Counted from the first letter of the stretch, positions 1-11,735 are shown. The stretch is DNA of 64,000 nucleotides from Pascua guehoae (GCA_001600415.1 BCJX01000014.1:891914-955913), one strand, 5' to 3'. A program made the numbers and translations. Notes: generated by a model from the letters alone, not told the origin.

Positions 1-544
1 CTCCACGTCGAGCCCGAGGTGGACGGCGGGGCCAAGATTGAGGACGTCAAGGACGACAAGGACGCCAAGGACGCCGAGGACGAGGCGAGCCGTGTGTCCA
101 ACCCGCCGGCAAACTTCCGTCCGTCGCGCAAGGTCCGCGAGGGTGAGTAAAAATGGGGGCCGAGTCGGTTGGCACAGAGTGAGAGTGGGGTGGCGAGTCT
201 GTTGGCACAGAGGGCGAGTGCGAGGAGGGTAGAGGTTGGAGGTTGGCAGTGTGCCACTTCCCCAGCAGCACCACACCCTGTGTTATTCTCGGCCACGACG
301 TGCACAAGCTGACAAGCAGGCCCCGGCGGCAAGTCGCAGATGGGCTCTGTCCGTAAGTCGACCCACCCAACCCGTCAGCCTCACTCACCCCAGTGTTTGG
401 CGGATACGAGGACGAGACCGAGGAGGACCGCGCCGCCGCCCGTGCACCTACCGGCGGCAAGCGCCAGGCCAACCAGCAGGTGCGTCGTGTTGCGCGAGCA
501 GAGTGACTCTTGCTAACAAATAGTCGAGCAGCGGTCTGTGGTAG
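1..544 (+). CDS. 3' part of a small acidic protein with PGGK/TGGK motifs (5' end outside window)
   Basis: Four exons join in phase: <1-142, 320-352, 394-479 and 524-544 (stop TAG 542-544). Donors are GTGAGT, GTAAGT and GTGCGT, and acceptors CAG, CAG and TAG. The visible C-terminus has a run rich in Lys, Asp and Glu, then NPPANFRPSRKV, a PGGKSQMGSVLFGGYEDE segment, a TGGK segment and the ending SSSGLW. Short PGG(K/R)xS motifs followed by FG resemble those of small HN1/Jupiter-type or microtubule-associated proteins, but this resemblance is only suggestive. No enzymatic motif is visible. The phase-consistent splicing makes a real gene likely; its function is unknown. Confidence 0.6.
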
Positions 545-1047
545 GCGGGGCAGTCACGGGGCAGTCGTGGGGTTTAACGTCAACGGCCGTCAGTATCGTA
601 CAGTTACAGTACATTATGCATGGTGGGAGTAGTTGTAAGCTGCGGAGTGCAGTTGAGCACAATTGTGTCTGCCTGGCATGGCAGGTGTGCATTAGGCCAG
701 CCAGAAAAAAAAAGTCCCCCATTTGATCGTTTGATCGAGTCCTTTGAGTCTTTTGAGTGGTTCTTTTTGTGAATCCTAAATTGGATTCTAGGTTTGACGC
801 ACGTGGCGTCGACGTGTCGTCATGCAGATCAGCCCCGCCCACCCCAGCCAGGACATACGCCCGCGCCAAGGACCCCTTCTCCCTGCCAGGGTGGCACCCC
901 GCCTCGCGCTCGCGCATTTCGACACCGACATTAACCTCTGCACCTCTGCACGCACTCGACACCCAACTCTACTCCAACTCCCCCCTCATCTCCCCTCTTC
1001 TCCTCCCACCCCACCTCGCATCCCACCTCGCATTACTCGCTATCGCC
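545..1047. other. Intergenic region upstream of TVP15
   Basis: I see no gene here. A nine-A run lies near 704-712. A pyrimidine-rich tract at about 965-1025, just before the TVP15 start codon, resembles the CT-rich promoter or transcription-start regions seen before other genes in this window. Confidence 0.5.
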
Positions 1048-2984
1048 ATGGACCGGATCAGGGAGAACCCCGCAGAGCTCCTCCGGTACGTCTGCGTCCT
1101 CCCCGTGCGCACTGCTGACAGTAGCCTCGTCAACATGTACGTCTCTGGGCGCGGAGGGATGTGTCGCGCGCGCTCGTGGGCGTGGGCGTGGTCGTGGTCG
1201 TGGTGTGGCCGGGGCTTGGGCCGTGGTCCTGGCCGTGGTCCTGGCCGTGACCGTGGTTGTCGCAGTGTCGTGGCCGTGGTTGTCACAGCATGGATAGGTC
1301 GGGGCAGGCACAGGCAGTGCCAGGCTGGCCATCGCCGTCGTGCGCGCGTGGTGGATAGCGAGGGCCGGGCCAAGGTCGGGTCCTCGGCGCTGGACGTGCG
1401 CTGGCGAGCCGGCATCTGTCGTTTGCTTGTGTTCAGGCCTATCTCTCACTCTGCGTCGGCTTCATCCCCCGCCCCCTCCCCCCCACGCTCCCCCCAACGT
1501 TCCCCGTGTCCCCCACTCACCTCCCCGGCGGGTCGGGGTCCGGGTTCGGGACGTTACTCGATCCACACGCACGCACAGCGCACGCGCTAACGTACAGGGC
1601 GGTGGGGGGGCTGATGATTGCGGGCGGTGTCGGCTCGATTCTCAAGATTTGGTTTAGTTCCATCATCCTCGGTGTGGTGGAGATTGTGTGAGTCAAGTTG
1701 GGGGGTGCGAGCAGGTGAGGCGAGGGGAGCGGGTGGGTGTCGACAAGGGCGCGCGACTGTTGAGGGCTGTCGAGCGGTCAGCAGTCGGTGGTCAGCGGTC
1801 GGGGGCGAACAGGCCGAGCCGTCGGCGCCTACCGTCGCGGGGCTGTGTCGTGCTCGTCCGCGTCCGAGGTGGCTGTCATCTCGAGGACGCCAGCCGCGAT
1901 AGCCTCCAAGTCCAGCTTGGGGTGCTTTGCGCTTTGCGCTTTGCGCTCCCCGCTCCGGGTCCACTCTTGGCCATTCTACCCCCCCCCCCCCCCACCACAC
2001 CCTCCCACCCCCACCGGCGTACAGCGCAATCCCAAGGCGCACCTGCCCGCCAACACGCCAACGCCAACGCTAACCCCCAGCGCCGGCGCACTCACCGTCC
2101 TCCTCGAGATCCGCACGCCCACCGAACACCAGAAGGCGCTCGTGCACGAGTATGCGAGCTTTATGCACTCGTTCCTCGGACGCGGTGTCTGTGAGTATGC
2201 GTACAGGGTCTAGCGGCGCTCGTCTCTGCTCGCCTGGTGGCCGGTGTGGTCTAAGAGTGGGGCAGGAGGGAGCAGTGTCGAGGACGGAGTTAGGGCTGCC
2301 GGCGACCGAGTGCGCTCGTCGGGGCGCGGTGTGCGCGGTGTGCTTCGCGTCGCGTCGCTCGTGTGCCTCCCTTGAGACGCGTGCCGGCAGTTGCCTGTTT
2401 GTCGCGCGCACACGGCACGCGCACACGCACGCGTGGCTGTCTGTCACCGGTGACTGTCACCCATGCCAGGCTTCGGCGCGGCTTGTGGGCGCCGTGTCGT
2501 ACCTGCATTTGACGGCAGGCTCCTTGTCCCCGTTCACCCTCCCCCACCCTCCCCGGGCTTGTGCTGGCAAGCTATCGTAGCCTTCGTCACATCACTCTCC
2601 AGGATCATTCCTCCGTCTCCCGCTCCCACCTACCGCCGACCCGCCACCCCACNNNNNNNNNNNNNNNNNNNNNNNNNNNNNNNNNNNNNNNNNNNNNNNN
2701 NNNNNNNNNNNNNNNNNNNNNNNNNNNNNNNNNNNNNNNNNNNNNNNNNNNNCCCCCCAACCCTCTCTGGCTCCCGTCACTGACACCAACCAGTCTATTT
2801 TGTCTTCGGCATCATCCTGCTCAACTACGGCGTCCTCGTGCAAGTGTGCGGCTCGCTCATCGCCATTGTCGGCCTCGCCTACATTGCCCTCCACTTTGTG
2901 CGCCCGTTTGACCCGCCCAGCACGATGCAGGGCCCCAGCGATGACCCCGAGGCCCAGCCCGTGTGGCAGGCGCCCACCGAGTAG
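1048..2984 (+). CDS. TVP15: Golgi membrane protein TVP15 (COPI-associated family)
   Basis: Exons 1048-1085, 1125-1136, 1598-1687, 2081-2190 and 2794-2984 join in phase into a protein of about 146 residues. The product carries hydrophobic segments around GGLMIAGGVGSILKIW, SSIILGVVEIV, YFVFGIILLNYGVLV and CGSLIAIVGLAYIALHFV. It also has the family signature YASFMHSFLGRGVFYFVFG of the COPI_assoc/TVP15 family, whose members are four-pass Golgi proteins found in late-Golgi vesicles. The second exon is only 12 nt, with a CAGTAG tandem acceptor; using the upstream CAG would add one serine. The introns are far longer (461, 393 and 603 nt) than elsewhere in the window, and the last one contains an assembly gap. 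The family call is firm; the exact use of the micro-exon is inferred. Confidence 0.88.
1176..1285. repeat. Degenerate GT/CG-rich tandem repeat in TVP15 intron 2
   Basis: Imperfect repeats of CGTGGTC/CGTGGTCCTGGC-type units fill much of the 461-nt intron, for example GTGGGCGTGGGCGTGGTC followed by copies of GGTCCTGGCCGT. They are non-coding minisatellite-like sequence. Confidence 0.6.
2653..2752. other. Assembly gap of 100 N inside TVP15 intron 4
   Basis: Exactly 100 N bases lie between CCACCCCAC and CCCCCCAACC. A run of exactly 100 usually marks a gap of unknown length. It lies wholly within the last intron, so the coding sequence is unaffected. Confidence 0.95.
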
Positions 2985-3413
2985 GACGGAGGGTAGGGCG
3001 GGTGGTGGCGGAGGGGCAGGGGCGAGTGTGCAGCCTGATGGCTGCGGAAGCAAGACGTTCGAGCTTGCCAACTAAAACGCGGCCCGTCAATGTGCTTGCG
3101 TGGTAACCCCGGCGGGGAGGTGCCGGGGTGCTAAATCTGTAGAGACAATGCGAGACTGAATTGCGCGGATGTTCAATACTCGAGCGTGTCATGGAGCGTC
3201 CGCGTGAACATTGTGACGACCCAACTCGTCCCCGAATCAGCCCCACTTCTCGAACCGCAATCCTTTCACGGTGTAACCCTTCCATGTGCACCTGAATAAG
3301 CGCGCTGACGCGCGCTTTTCGTCTGCGCGCTTGTTCTCTTGTCGGCGACAACGGTATCACATGCGGGTATACGCGAGATGGTTGCTCTCGGGCATTATCT
3401 AGTCTAGCGGTAT
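2985..3413. other. Convergent 3' intergenic region between TVP15 and the Nrd1-like gene
   Basis: This stretch holds the 3' flanks of two converging genes. I see no coding signal or distinctive repeat. Confidence 0.5.
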
Positions 3414-5602
3414 CTACTGGTCTGCGGGAGGGGGCGACGGCGATGCCGACGGCCCGCTCGCAAACTCGCCCGGCGACGTGGCGCCGTTGGGCACACCGCT
3501 GCCGTTGGCATTGGCACTGCCGTTGGCGTGTGCAGCTGCCGTGGCCGAGGCCTCGGCGGCAGCAATGGCGGCCGCGACGGGGTCATTGTCGCTCGCACGC
3601 GGCGACACTTCGCGACGAGAGCCTGTGCCCTGGGCGCGCGGCTGGCGGGGAGGGTAGCCGCACCGGTCCTTGCCGTACGCAATGCGCAGGGCGGCATAGT
3701 CGTCCTTGAGCTTGATGCCTGCAATCGCCTTTTGCGCCGCTTCAATGGTGGTAAAGTTGACATAGGCCGCGTGCTTCTCCTTGAGGAAGTTGACAAGTTC
3801 AATGTCTGCAATGTCAGTGATCCGGCGACAAAGAGCACAAGAGAGCCCCAGACTCACCGCCAAACTCGCCAAAGTCGGTGCGCAACTTGTCCTGGGTAAA
3901 CAGGTCAAAGTCGGTAATCTGCCCAATGTACACGTTGCGGCTCGCGCCCTGCTGCACCTCTTGGAGCAGCTTGGGAGACACGGGGGCGCTGGCCTTGCCC
4001 CAGCCTACACGCAGGCGGCGGCCGGCAATGGTGAGGGGGTTCTGCTCTGTATGCCTGTAAAAGGCGAGGGCTGCTCCAGGATCGACAAACGTGACAAATG
4101 CGCACTTCTTCTCGGGCAGCACCTTAATCGACTCGAGCACACCGCCGCGGATATTGTTGCACAGCTCCTCGACAGTCGTCTCAGCACCAAGGTTGCCGAG
4201 GTAGATGGAGCGCTGGCCGACCTGGGCTGGGTCGACAAACCCACTCGCACCAAAGCCGCCTGGGCTGGTGGGAGAAAAGGCGTCAAACGATGCGGCACCG
4301 CCAAAGCCGCCAAACGACGAGCCATACGTGCCATAGGCCCCGCCGAGCTGGCCATTGTGCGCATTGACAGCAGCAGCCGCCTGAGCAACCGCCTGGCGCA
4401 CCGCAGCCTGTTGAGCGCGCGGGACATAGGCACAGCGGTCCTTGCCATAGCTGACGCGCTTGTTCTTGTACGCGGGCTCGCGCGGAAGCTGCTGGACAAC
4501 CTTCATGGCCACGGAAATGGACAAGAAGTGCACAAACGCAATGTTCTTGTCGCGCACAATCTTGATCTGGTCAATGTCGCCAAAGCGGACGAGGTCGGAA
4601 CGAAGCGTCTGCTCCGTGTCCTCTTCGGTCAGACCGCCGATGAACACGTTGCGGGTCGCCTGGTTGTACTGGACAGCGATCGCCACAGCAGTGGGCAGGT
4701 TGGATTCGCGGCCCCAGCCGATCCGCAGCTCCTGGCCGCGGAGAGCAAGCTTCTTGACGGCGGCGTCGGCATAAAAGGCGGCCGCAATCGAGCCGTCAAG
4801 GAAGGAGATGAAAACGCAGCTCTTGTCGGACAGAATCTTGACCGACTCGATCGGGCCAAAGCGCACAAGGTTGAGCAGCTCGTCGGCAGATGCGTCCTCT
4901 GGGATATTTCCAATGTAGACGGTACGGCCAGTGAGGTTGCCTGCTGCTGCAGCGGCAGCAGCGGCGGCAGCCGGCCCGTAGTTTCCCGTCATGCGCTGGG
5001 CAAAGGGACCACCGAAACCCTGGCAAGCGCGTCAGCGCACACGAGGCACGAACAAAGGAAGCACACTATCAACGTACCATCATTGGGAACCCGGGCATGT
5101 AGCCCGGCACCACTGGCATGTAAGGGCTGCCCGGGGTGTTGCCATTTCCGGGGCTGATTGGGGACGGAACAAGGTTGCCAGTCATGACCGTTGCAATGGG
5201 GCTGGGGAAGCCGTTGGCGCCAGGCTGGCCATATGGCGAAGCGGGGGACCCGCCGCCGTTAACAATGTAGGCACGCGCGTCGCCGTTGCCATAGTCCACG
5301 GGAGAGTGGCCCATCGCAGCGGCTTCCTGGGGGGAGAGGAGGCCTTCCGGCTGGAAAGAGCGCTGCAGTACATGTCAGACAAGTGGCGATAACACCAGAA
5401 CCGTTTGGTGGCGACTCACCATTGCAGCATTAATGTTGAGCTGGCCAAGGGCGCCAGCGAGACCGGCAGCATACTCGGCCGCGTATGGGCTATTGAGAGG
5501 GGACGCCATCTGCGCTTCAAAGTCAAACCCCCGGTACGAAGGGTCAATGCGTCCAGGGGAGCGTGGCGCTTCGCCAGGGCGGTTAACGGTGTAATCGGTC
5601 AT
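3414..5602 (-). CDS. nrd1: Four-RRM RNA-binding protein of the Nrd1 type
   Basis: Exons on the minus strand are 5602-5420, 5362-5078, 5019-3858 and 3805-3414, giving 673 residues. The first ~170 residues are disordered (Pro/Gly/Ser-rich with short SP motifs), followed by a ten-alanine run at about 173-182. Four RRM domains start near residue 189 (TVYIGNI), 280 (NVFIGGL), 427 (SIYLGNL) and 518 (NVYIGQI). After RRMs 2 and 4 comes YGKDRC, and after RRMs 1 and 3 IGWG/VGWG, a pattern typical of fission-yeast Nrd1 and its basidiomycete relatives. These bind AU-rich mRNAs and restrain differentiation or mating genes. The C-terminus is Ala/Ser/Pro-rich. The sequence upstream lacks genes for 5 kb, suggesting a long leader. 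The family is clear; the phenotype in this organism is inferred. Confidence 0.92.
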
Positions 5603-7138
5603 TGTGTGAACAGCGATGGAGTCTAGGTTGATGAATTAAGATGGGTTCGCAAGTCGAGGGGGTATGCCGGTTGAAACGTGCTCCAAACGAACAAGAGGAA
5701 GCACGACCAAAGTAACACGAGACGAGCAGGTGGAGAAGGAGGTCAAGTGGCGTTGCAGGCGACGAGGGCTTGCTGAATGTGGAATAAGGCTCTCAGATTA
5801 GCTCTGATGTCTTGTCACAAACACGTCGTTTGGAAACGCCGGCGTTGGAGACGAGCTCGGAAGTCCAGACTAGAAGCACACCACGAGGCGCGAACGATGC
5901 GAATTAGGTGCCGGTGCAAGGCGCAGCCACGATAGAATAGTCGATGGCGTTGAACGAACGAAAGAGGCAAACACAGGAGATGTACTGGTGATGGCCACTT
6001 TAGGAAATGTACTCAAACGGCGCGACTTCTGTTGTTGTGTATGTGTGCGTGTGTGCGTGCGTGTGTGAAAGAGCGTGTGCGAGAACCAGTTCCAGTATTG
6101 GGGCGTACGTCCGAGGTCGGAAAGCGAGACAAGATGGGACGTTTAATGACACGGGGGGGTAGTGGAGCACGAGTGCAGACGAGCAAGGGAGATTGCCGGG
6201 GTTGGCAAGGCGTGGCGCGTGGCGACGAGGACAGTGCGCAAATGTCGGGAGAGATCAGATGGTGTGGCGCGTGGCGGTCAAGGTCAAAGACAAGCGAACG
6301 AGGTGAGCGCGTGCGTCGCGTGGTGATTATTGCGCGCGCGTCGTGTGGGGGACGCAGTACTTACCGAGAGATTGACGAGACCTGGTGGCCAAAGCAGGGC
6401 ACAGTGAGGAGGTGAAGGCGGCGTGTGCGACAAGAAAAGAAGCACGCGTTGTGAGATGCCGCAAGGGTCGTGTATGCGGGAACAACAGCAAGCGAATGGG
6501 TTCATGGACAACCGGGCCCGTGGTCGTGCGGCGTGCAGCGTGTAGTGGGTAGCGTGTAGGTGGCCGGGTGCGATCGTGGACGGTGGGCATGGTGGTTCCA
6601 TGTGGGCGTGTGGGCGGAGCAAGTTGACATTGACGTGGTCAGCGTGTGTGCCAAGGACATGTGTAACGGTGGTGGGTTTGGCCAAGGTGCCGGCTGCACC
6701 AGTGGTCCATCGCCGCACCTCTCCTTTGTGTGCGATGCGGTCCCAGCTGGCTTAGCCCGGCATGGCAACACATACGCCGGACAGGTCTAGGTGACCATGG
6801 TGGCCCCATTGGCCATCGGTGCGCGTGGCACATGGCCCCATGTGCGGGAATGGTAAATCACTCACCTCGGCGGGGGGCGACTCTGCGGCAGTAAAGGAGT
6901 GTCGGTGAGTGGTTCCGCAAAGGGCAACGACTGGGCGAAGAAGGACGAGTCCGAGTCGAAGGTGAACCAAAGACGAAAGGAGGAGAGAGTAAAGGGCGGC
7001 AGAATGCCCAGCGGTGCAGGTAGTGCAAGGCAAGAAGATGTTGCTGTTTGCGAGATGCAAGTTGAAGAGGAGAAAGGTGAAACGAACGAAGGTGCGCGAC
7101 AATAGGGAATGAGCGACAAGAGGTTGAGGGGAGGGACA

Positions 7139-7195
7139 GAGAGCGAGCGAGCGAGCGAGCGAGCGAGCACGACCGAGCGAGCGGGCGAGCCAGCG
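7139..7195. repeat. (GAGC)n tetranucleotide repeat
   Basis: About six perfect GAGC/GCGA units followed by imperfect copies. The repeat lies inside the purine-rich block upstream of the Nrd1-like gene. Confidence 0.8.
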
Positions 7196-8012
7196 AAGAA
7201 AGGGGCGGGCGGTGGGGGGGACGCGCGGAGAGGGCCGAGAGAAAGGGGGGGTACGCCGAAAGGGAGAATGTAGCAGAGTGGGGGAGAGGGGAATGAATGA
7301 AATCAAAGGTAAGGAAAAAGGAAAAAGGAAAAAGGGAGCGAGTCTTGAAAGAAGAGGACAAAGCGTTGCGGAATAGACGGAAACATACCCAGAACCCAGA
7401 CAAAGACAAAGGACACTACTACTACTGTACTGTAGTTGCATGGTTGCGCACTTTGGATTCTGCCTCCCTCCCTCCTTCCCTTGCCCTCCTTTCCTTCCCC
7501 TCATCGCACCTCTCTCTCTCTCTCTCTCTCTGCTTTGCTGCTTGTTCCTCTGCTTGCTGCTGCCTTTGCCTTTGGGTGCACTTTGATGCAGGCGTCTGAA
7601 TCCAGGCACAAACCCGGCTCGGGCTTGGCGGAATGCCAGCACAGCACCGTACCACTACTGCGCCTTCCCTCACCCCGTCCCTCGCGCGACATGGGCCGAT
7701 TTCGCGCGCAATCGGACCATGCATGCTACAGTGCTCCCAATCTGCCTAGTTCTACTCGCTGCGCGCATGCATGCAGGCTACAGAAGCTTATGTGCATGCA
7801 ATGTACATGGCCATATGCATTAACCAGTTGTACTCTAGCATGAGAGCATGATTCTTGCCCAACCCACCGTGCACCAGGGTCAGGGATGGCCCGGATGGTG
7901 ACACGGGCCACCTCGGGCTGCGCTGTGTAGGTACAAGTGTAGAGTGGGATTGAAAATGCGACGCGTGCCGACCCAATACGCCAATGCTCAAAGAGGAAAC
8001 CTGCACCCACAC

Positions 8013-8034
8013 TCTACTCTACTCTACTCTACTT
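8013..8034. repeat. (CTCTA)n pentanucleotide repeat
   Basis: Four to five tandem CTCTA/TCTAC units in non-coding sequence. An (ATCC)n run follows at about 8084-8100. Confidence 0.8.
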
Positions 8035-8517
8035 CGCCACCCGGTTGACCCGCATCGCGTTGGACGCGTCAGGGCACACCCAACCCATCCATCCATCCAT
8101 CTCTCTCCGTCCAGGGCACAACTGCAGGTGTCTCTGTCTGTCTTTGGACACGGACTCTAATGTCAGCTACCCACCGTCCCACCACCCACCCACTGCCACA
8201 TGTCTCTCTGCCAATTGACACAGTCTGCACAGTTCGTCTTGTTCCGAGCATGCACATGGTATGGGACAGTACAGAACCATTCCTCACAAGATAAGATGGA
8301 ACCCGCCTACCCACAAGTGGTACTACTGGCACACACACACGGAAACGCTTCTATTCCCAAAACACATTCTTTTGGTTGTTTGGACCCATCCCCAGGGCCC
8401 GATTAGAGACGCCACCGAGCGTGACATCTTTGGTGCACCTGGCACCCCATAACGGCCACCTGCCACCTGCCACCTGGGCACCCGTGACGCTGACGCCGCA
8501 GCCGCACGCGTGGACGG

Positions 8518-8546
8518 CGCAGGCGCAGGCGCAGGCGCAGGCGCAC
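8518..8546. repeat. (GCAGGC)n hexanucleotide repeat
   Basis: Four to five tandem GCAGGC units in the gene-free region, preceded at 8455-8475 by tandem GCCACCT copies. Confidence 0.8.
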
Positions 8547-9300
8547 GGCGTCGAGGGAGGCTAGCGAGGGCCCGACGAGGCGCCGGATGCCGGCCGGATA
8601 GACGATGGCCCCGATGCCGAACCCCCCGCAGACGCCACTAGCTCGAGCCAAATCGAGCCACCTAGCCACCACGGTGCCATTTCAAGACCGCTACCAGCCG
8701 GCCAGCCGGCTTGAGCAACGAGTTGGGTGCTTGCCACAGTCAAGGCTCCAGTGGCGGCATGGCGGCACATTGTCGGCCCGGTCGTCCATGTCCCATTGCC
8801 CCGTCCCCCGTCCCATCCCCACCCATCCCCGTCAACGTCAACGATCAACGATCCCAGCCCGCGCCCGCCGTCATTTCAGAGAGGAGCCGAACTAACAAAC
8901 TGACCTGACCGGCGTACCGGCGTGCTGGCGTCCAACACATACCGGCGTACCCATACCGGCATGTGCCTGTGACAGAACAGGAACACGGCTGCTTCCCGTA
9001 ATCGTCCTTTTTTTGGTCGTGTCTCTTTGCCAGAAATCCTACCCCAGCATGCCCAGAATTCCTCCCTGCGCGCCCCTGTGGCCCAGCAACCGTAAACCCA
9101 GGTGCAGGCCGGGGGTATGGCATGCTTGACTACAAACTGGCACCCAGCCTTTTCCATTCCCGAAAACCTTGTCTACACGGCTGGGTGTGCTGACGTACTG
9201 ATCTCCCGCGCGAGTGTGTATTGCGGGGTATGGACGGCGACAGCGGATGCACAGGAGGACGGTGCAAGGATGCCAAGAACTTGCAGTCGCACAGCTAGGT

Positions 9301-9650
9301 GTACAACTCGACAGCTACGGCGTACAACTCGACAACTACGGTGTACAACTCCCGAGCTCAACCTCACGTCGAGGGATGTCCAGAACAGTCACAAGATGCT
9401 AGACGGAACATATGCCAAGCCTCTTACAAACGTCCCCCCTCGCCATCCAATCCACAGTGTGTGCAGGTCGCGCCCCAGAGGTCTCTTAAACACCATGTCC
9501 ACTTTGCCCGTGTCCAACTCCCGAGCTCAACCTCCTGTCGAGGGATGTACAGCCACAGATGCCACACCGACCACATGCCAAACCTCTTCCAAACGTCCCC
9601 CCGCGCCATCCAGCCCGCAGCATCACGTCGCGGCCCCAGACGTCTCTTAC
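9301..9650. repeat. Nested degenerate tandem repeats
   Basis: Three copies of a 21-bp unit beginning GTACAACTC start at 9301, 9322 and 9343. They run into two diverged copies of a ~165-bp unit, at about 9346-9490 and 9515-9650. Both copies contain CAACTCCCGAGCTCAACCT, GTCGAGGGATGT, ATGCCAA(A/G)CCTCTT, ACGTCCCCCC and GTCTCTTA in the same order. No protein function is apparent. Confidence 0.75.
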
Positions 9651-10774
9651 AACACCACTCCCACTCCCACTCCCACTTCGGCAGTGTCCGAACGCGGGAG
9701 CCCAGGCTCACGGTCGGGGGTAGAGTCGCACGCGACGGACTGAGCAAGATGCCAACCTCATAACCACACCACATTGCTCGACTCGGTATCTGGACCTCGC
9801 TGCCTCACCGCTGTCACATTGCATACGCCTCAATGACTACCCAGCGATCAAGGCAGTGACAGTATGGTGTGCGTGGTGTTCGTCATCTGCTCGGCATTCC
9901 CCCAGCCTCCAAGCCCAGCCCAGTCTCGGACGGCCCGATAGTCGAGCGCAAGTCCAGCCCAGCAAACATGCCGCGTCAGAGTATGTACATCTACGTCCGC
10001 AACGTGGTGAGACTCGCATTCTGACGGGTGTATGTCAGGGTTTCACTCGGACATTGTCTGGATGAAATCCAATGACGGAAACGTGGCTGCCCACACTTCT
10101 CCACGTCTCACTGAATATAATGACATGCCTGCTCCAGCTCTATCCGCTCCAGCTCGATCCTGCATTTTGCTGCTCTACTCGCGGCCCTTCAAACACAGTA
10201 CCGGTACGTGTACCCTGGCTCACTGCACTCTCACTCCGGACGTACCTGTACAGAGGGTGTCGAAACGGAACGAGAAAGCAGGGGTGCAAGAGGCAAGCAG
10301 ATGTTGGGCTGCCGCAGACGCAGACCTGGCAAGAGCTGGGTAGTCTCCTGCGCCGCTTCTCGTTCCTCTTTGGCACCCTCTGTATTTGTCCTCGACTCTG
10401 CTCGACGTCACTCTCAAGCGCGCCCTTCTCTGTCAACGCTCTCGAGGGGTCGCTTTCTCTGCGTCTGCACTCTCCGAGCCGTCAACCAGGAGCTCCCGCA
10501 ACTTCCCCACACTGCCGAACGGCAACACCTCCCCTTCTCCACGCTCCATGACAGCCGATGTCCTCGGACAACTGAAACTTCCAGGAACAAGACTACCCCG
10601 TCTCTCAACGTATTCGCAGAGCGACAAAAACAAACCCACTCAACACTTGCGACCACCAGGTCCGCTCTGACAAAGACCAAGAACAATCTGAACGCCCCCG
10701 CTCCCGTGCCCCCATGCACCATTGTCGATATGTATACATGCCATGCAACCCTCTACCCAAGCTAAAGCGTCTGC

Positions 10775-11732
10775 TTAGACCGAGGCGAGAATCTCAGGCT
10801 CGACAAAGTCGCCGCCCTTGACGACCTTGGAGCCAGTGGCGTCCGAGGCCTCGCCGTGGGTCTCAAGAAGCTTCGAAAGGTCGAGCTTGGGGGCCTTGAT
10901 GATCTTGGCCTTGCGGATGTAGACGTTGTGCAGGGGGTAGATGCCCTTCGAGGCCTTCTCGATCTCACGGCCAATCGACTCGGGGACGAACTTCTGGACA
11001 AGCTCCTTGAGGTCGGAGCCCTCAGCTTCGCGGCGGATGATCTCAACCATCTTCGCACGGATCTCGCGGACCTGCGAGGACTGGGCGTAGGTGGTCTTCT
11101 TGACCTGGTTGCGGTTGCGCTGGGTGAAGCCAATGGCGAAAAGACGGAGAATGTAGCCGTCAGTCGTCTTGACGTCGACAGCGGCCTCGATCAAGGACTG
11201 CCACTTGCGAACAAGCGAACGGAGCTTGTCCGTGGTGAAGTCCATGCCGTAGAACGAGGTGAGGCAGTTCTTGCCCTGCAATGGTTAGTGGCTTGGGGTG
11301 GTGGGGTAGAAGAAAAAAATTCGCCACACGCACCGAAACATCCTCAACGCGGAGCTTGATCTTGCGGAAAGACTGCTCCTGGTCGTTGTTGAGGTCGGCA
11401 AGCGAGAGCTCGAGGACACGACCCTTGAGCGAGTCGTTGGCGTTCTCTGAAACCAGTCAGTGACTGTGACCATGCCAGTCTCTCTCCTCCCAATCTCCTT
11501 CCATGCCTACGCACTAAGACCCTGCGAACGGTTGACAAGGGTCTTGCCAGCGTTACGGTTCTCGAAGAACGAGGGGGCCTTAATGTCGTACCAGTCTGTG
11601 GCCAGTCAGTTTCTTTTCGTGGTTCCCATTCCTTTTCCACAGGTACGAACCCTTGCGGGTGAAGGGGTCGACGACCTTCTTCTTGATACCCTTCTTGCCC
11701 TTCGAGAGGCGCTTGTTCTTTCCAACCGCCAT
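10775..11732 (-). CDS. RPS1: 40S ribosomal protein eS1 (S3a/RPS1)
   Basis: Exons 11732-11651, 11595-11515, 11446-11334 and 11275-10775 encode 258 residues, the normal size for eS1, a small-subunit protein near the mRNA exit channel. Recognisable segments are the basic N-terminus [72 protein letters not shown] and the end [13 protein letters not shown]. The first donor is the less usual GTTCGT, but the phase and protein sequence support it. A 5'-UTR intron precedes the start codon, a common arrangement in fungal ribosomal protein genes. The neighbouring minus-strand Puf gene is transcribed toward it. Confidence 0.95.
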
Positions 11733-11735
11733 TTT

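Larger units (their letters stand above)
5603..10774. other. 5.2-kb gene-free region between the Nrd1-like gene and RPS1
   Basis: No conserved coding region could be assembled on either strand. Its Nrd1-proximal part probably holds a spliced 5' leader. On the minus strand a GAG|GTGAGT donor lies at 6866/6865, a possible 17-nt exon at 6381-6365 is flanked by CAG and GTAAGT, and an acceptor-like CTAG lies just before the start codon near 5623. A purine/pyrimidine-biased block runs from about 6880 to 7600. The RPS1-proximal half contains simple repeats and degenerate tandem repeats listed separately. The region could also hold a non-coding RNA. Confidence 0.5.

Noticed and set aside
3781..5157. 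458-codon plus-strand open frame
   Set aside because: It is antisense to the RRM exons of the Nrd1-like gene, whose domains are unmistakable; GC-rich third positions leave the complementary strand open.
6752..7642. 296-codon minus-strand frame upstream of the Nrd1-like gene
   Set aside because: Starts without ATG and consists of Ser/Leu/Phe runs from the pyrimidine-rich tract; more likely leader than protein.
7139..8546. Simple repeats considered as a possible CRISPR or satellite array
   Set aside because: Units are only 4-6 bp with no spacers; they are ordinary microsatellites.
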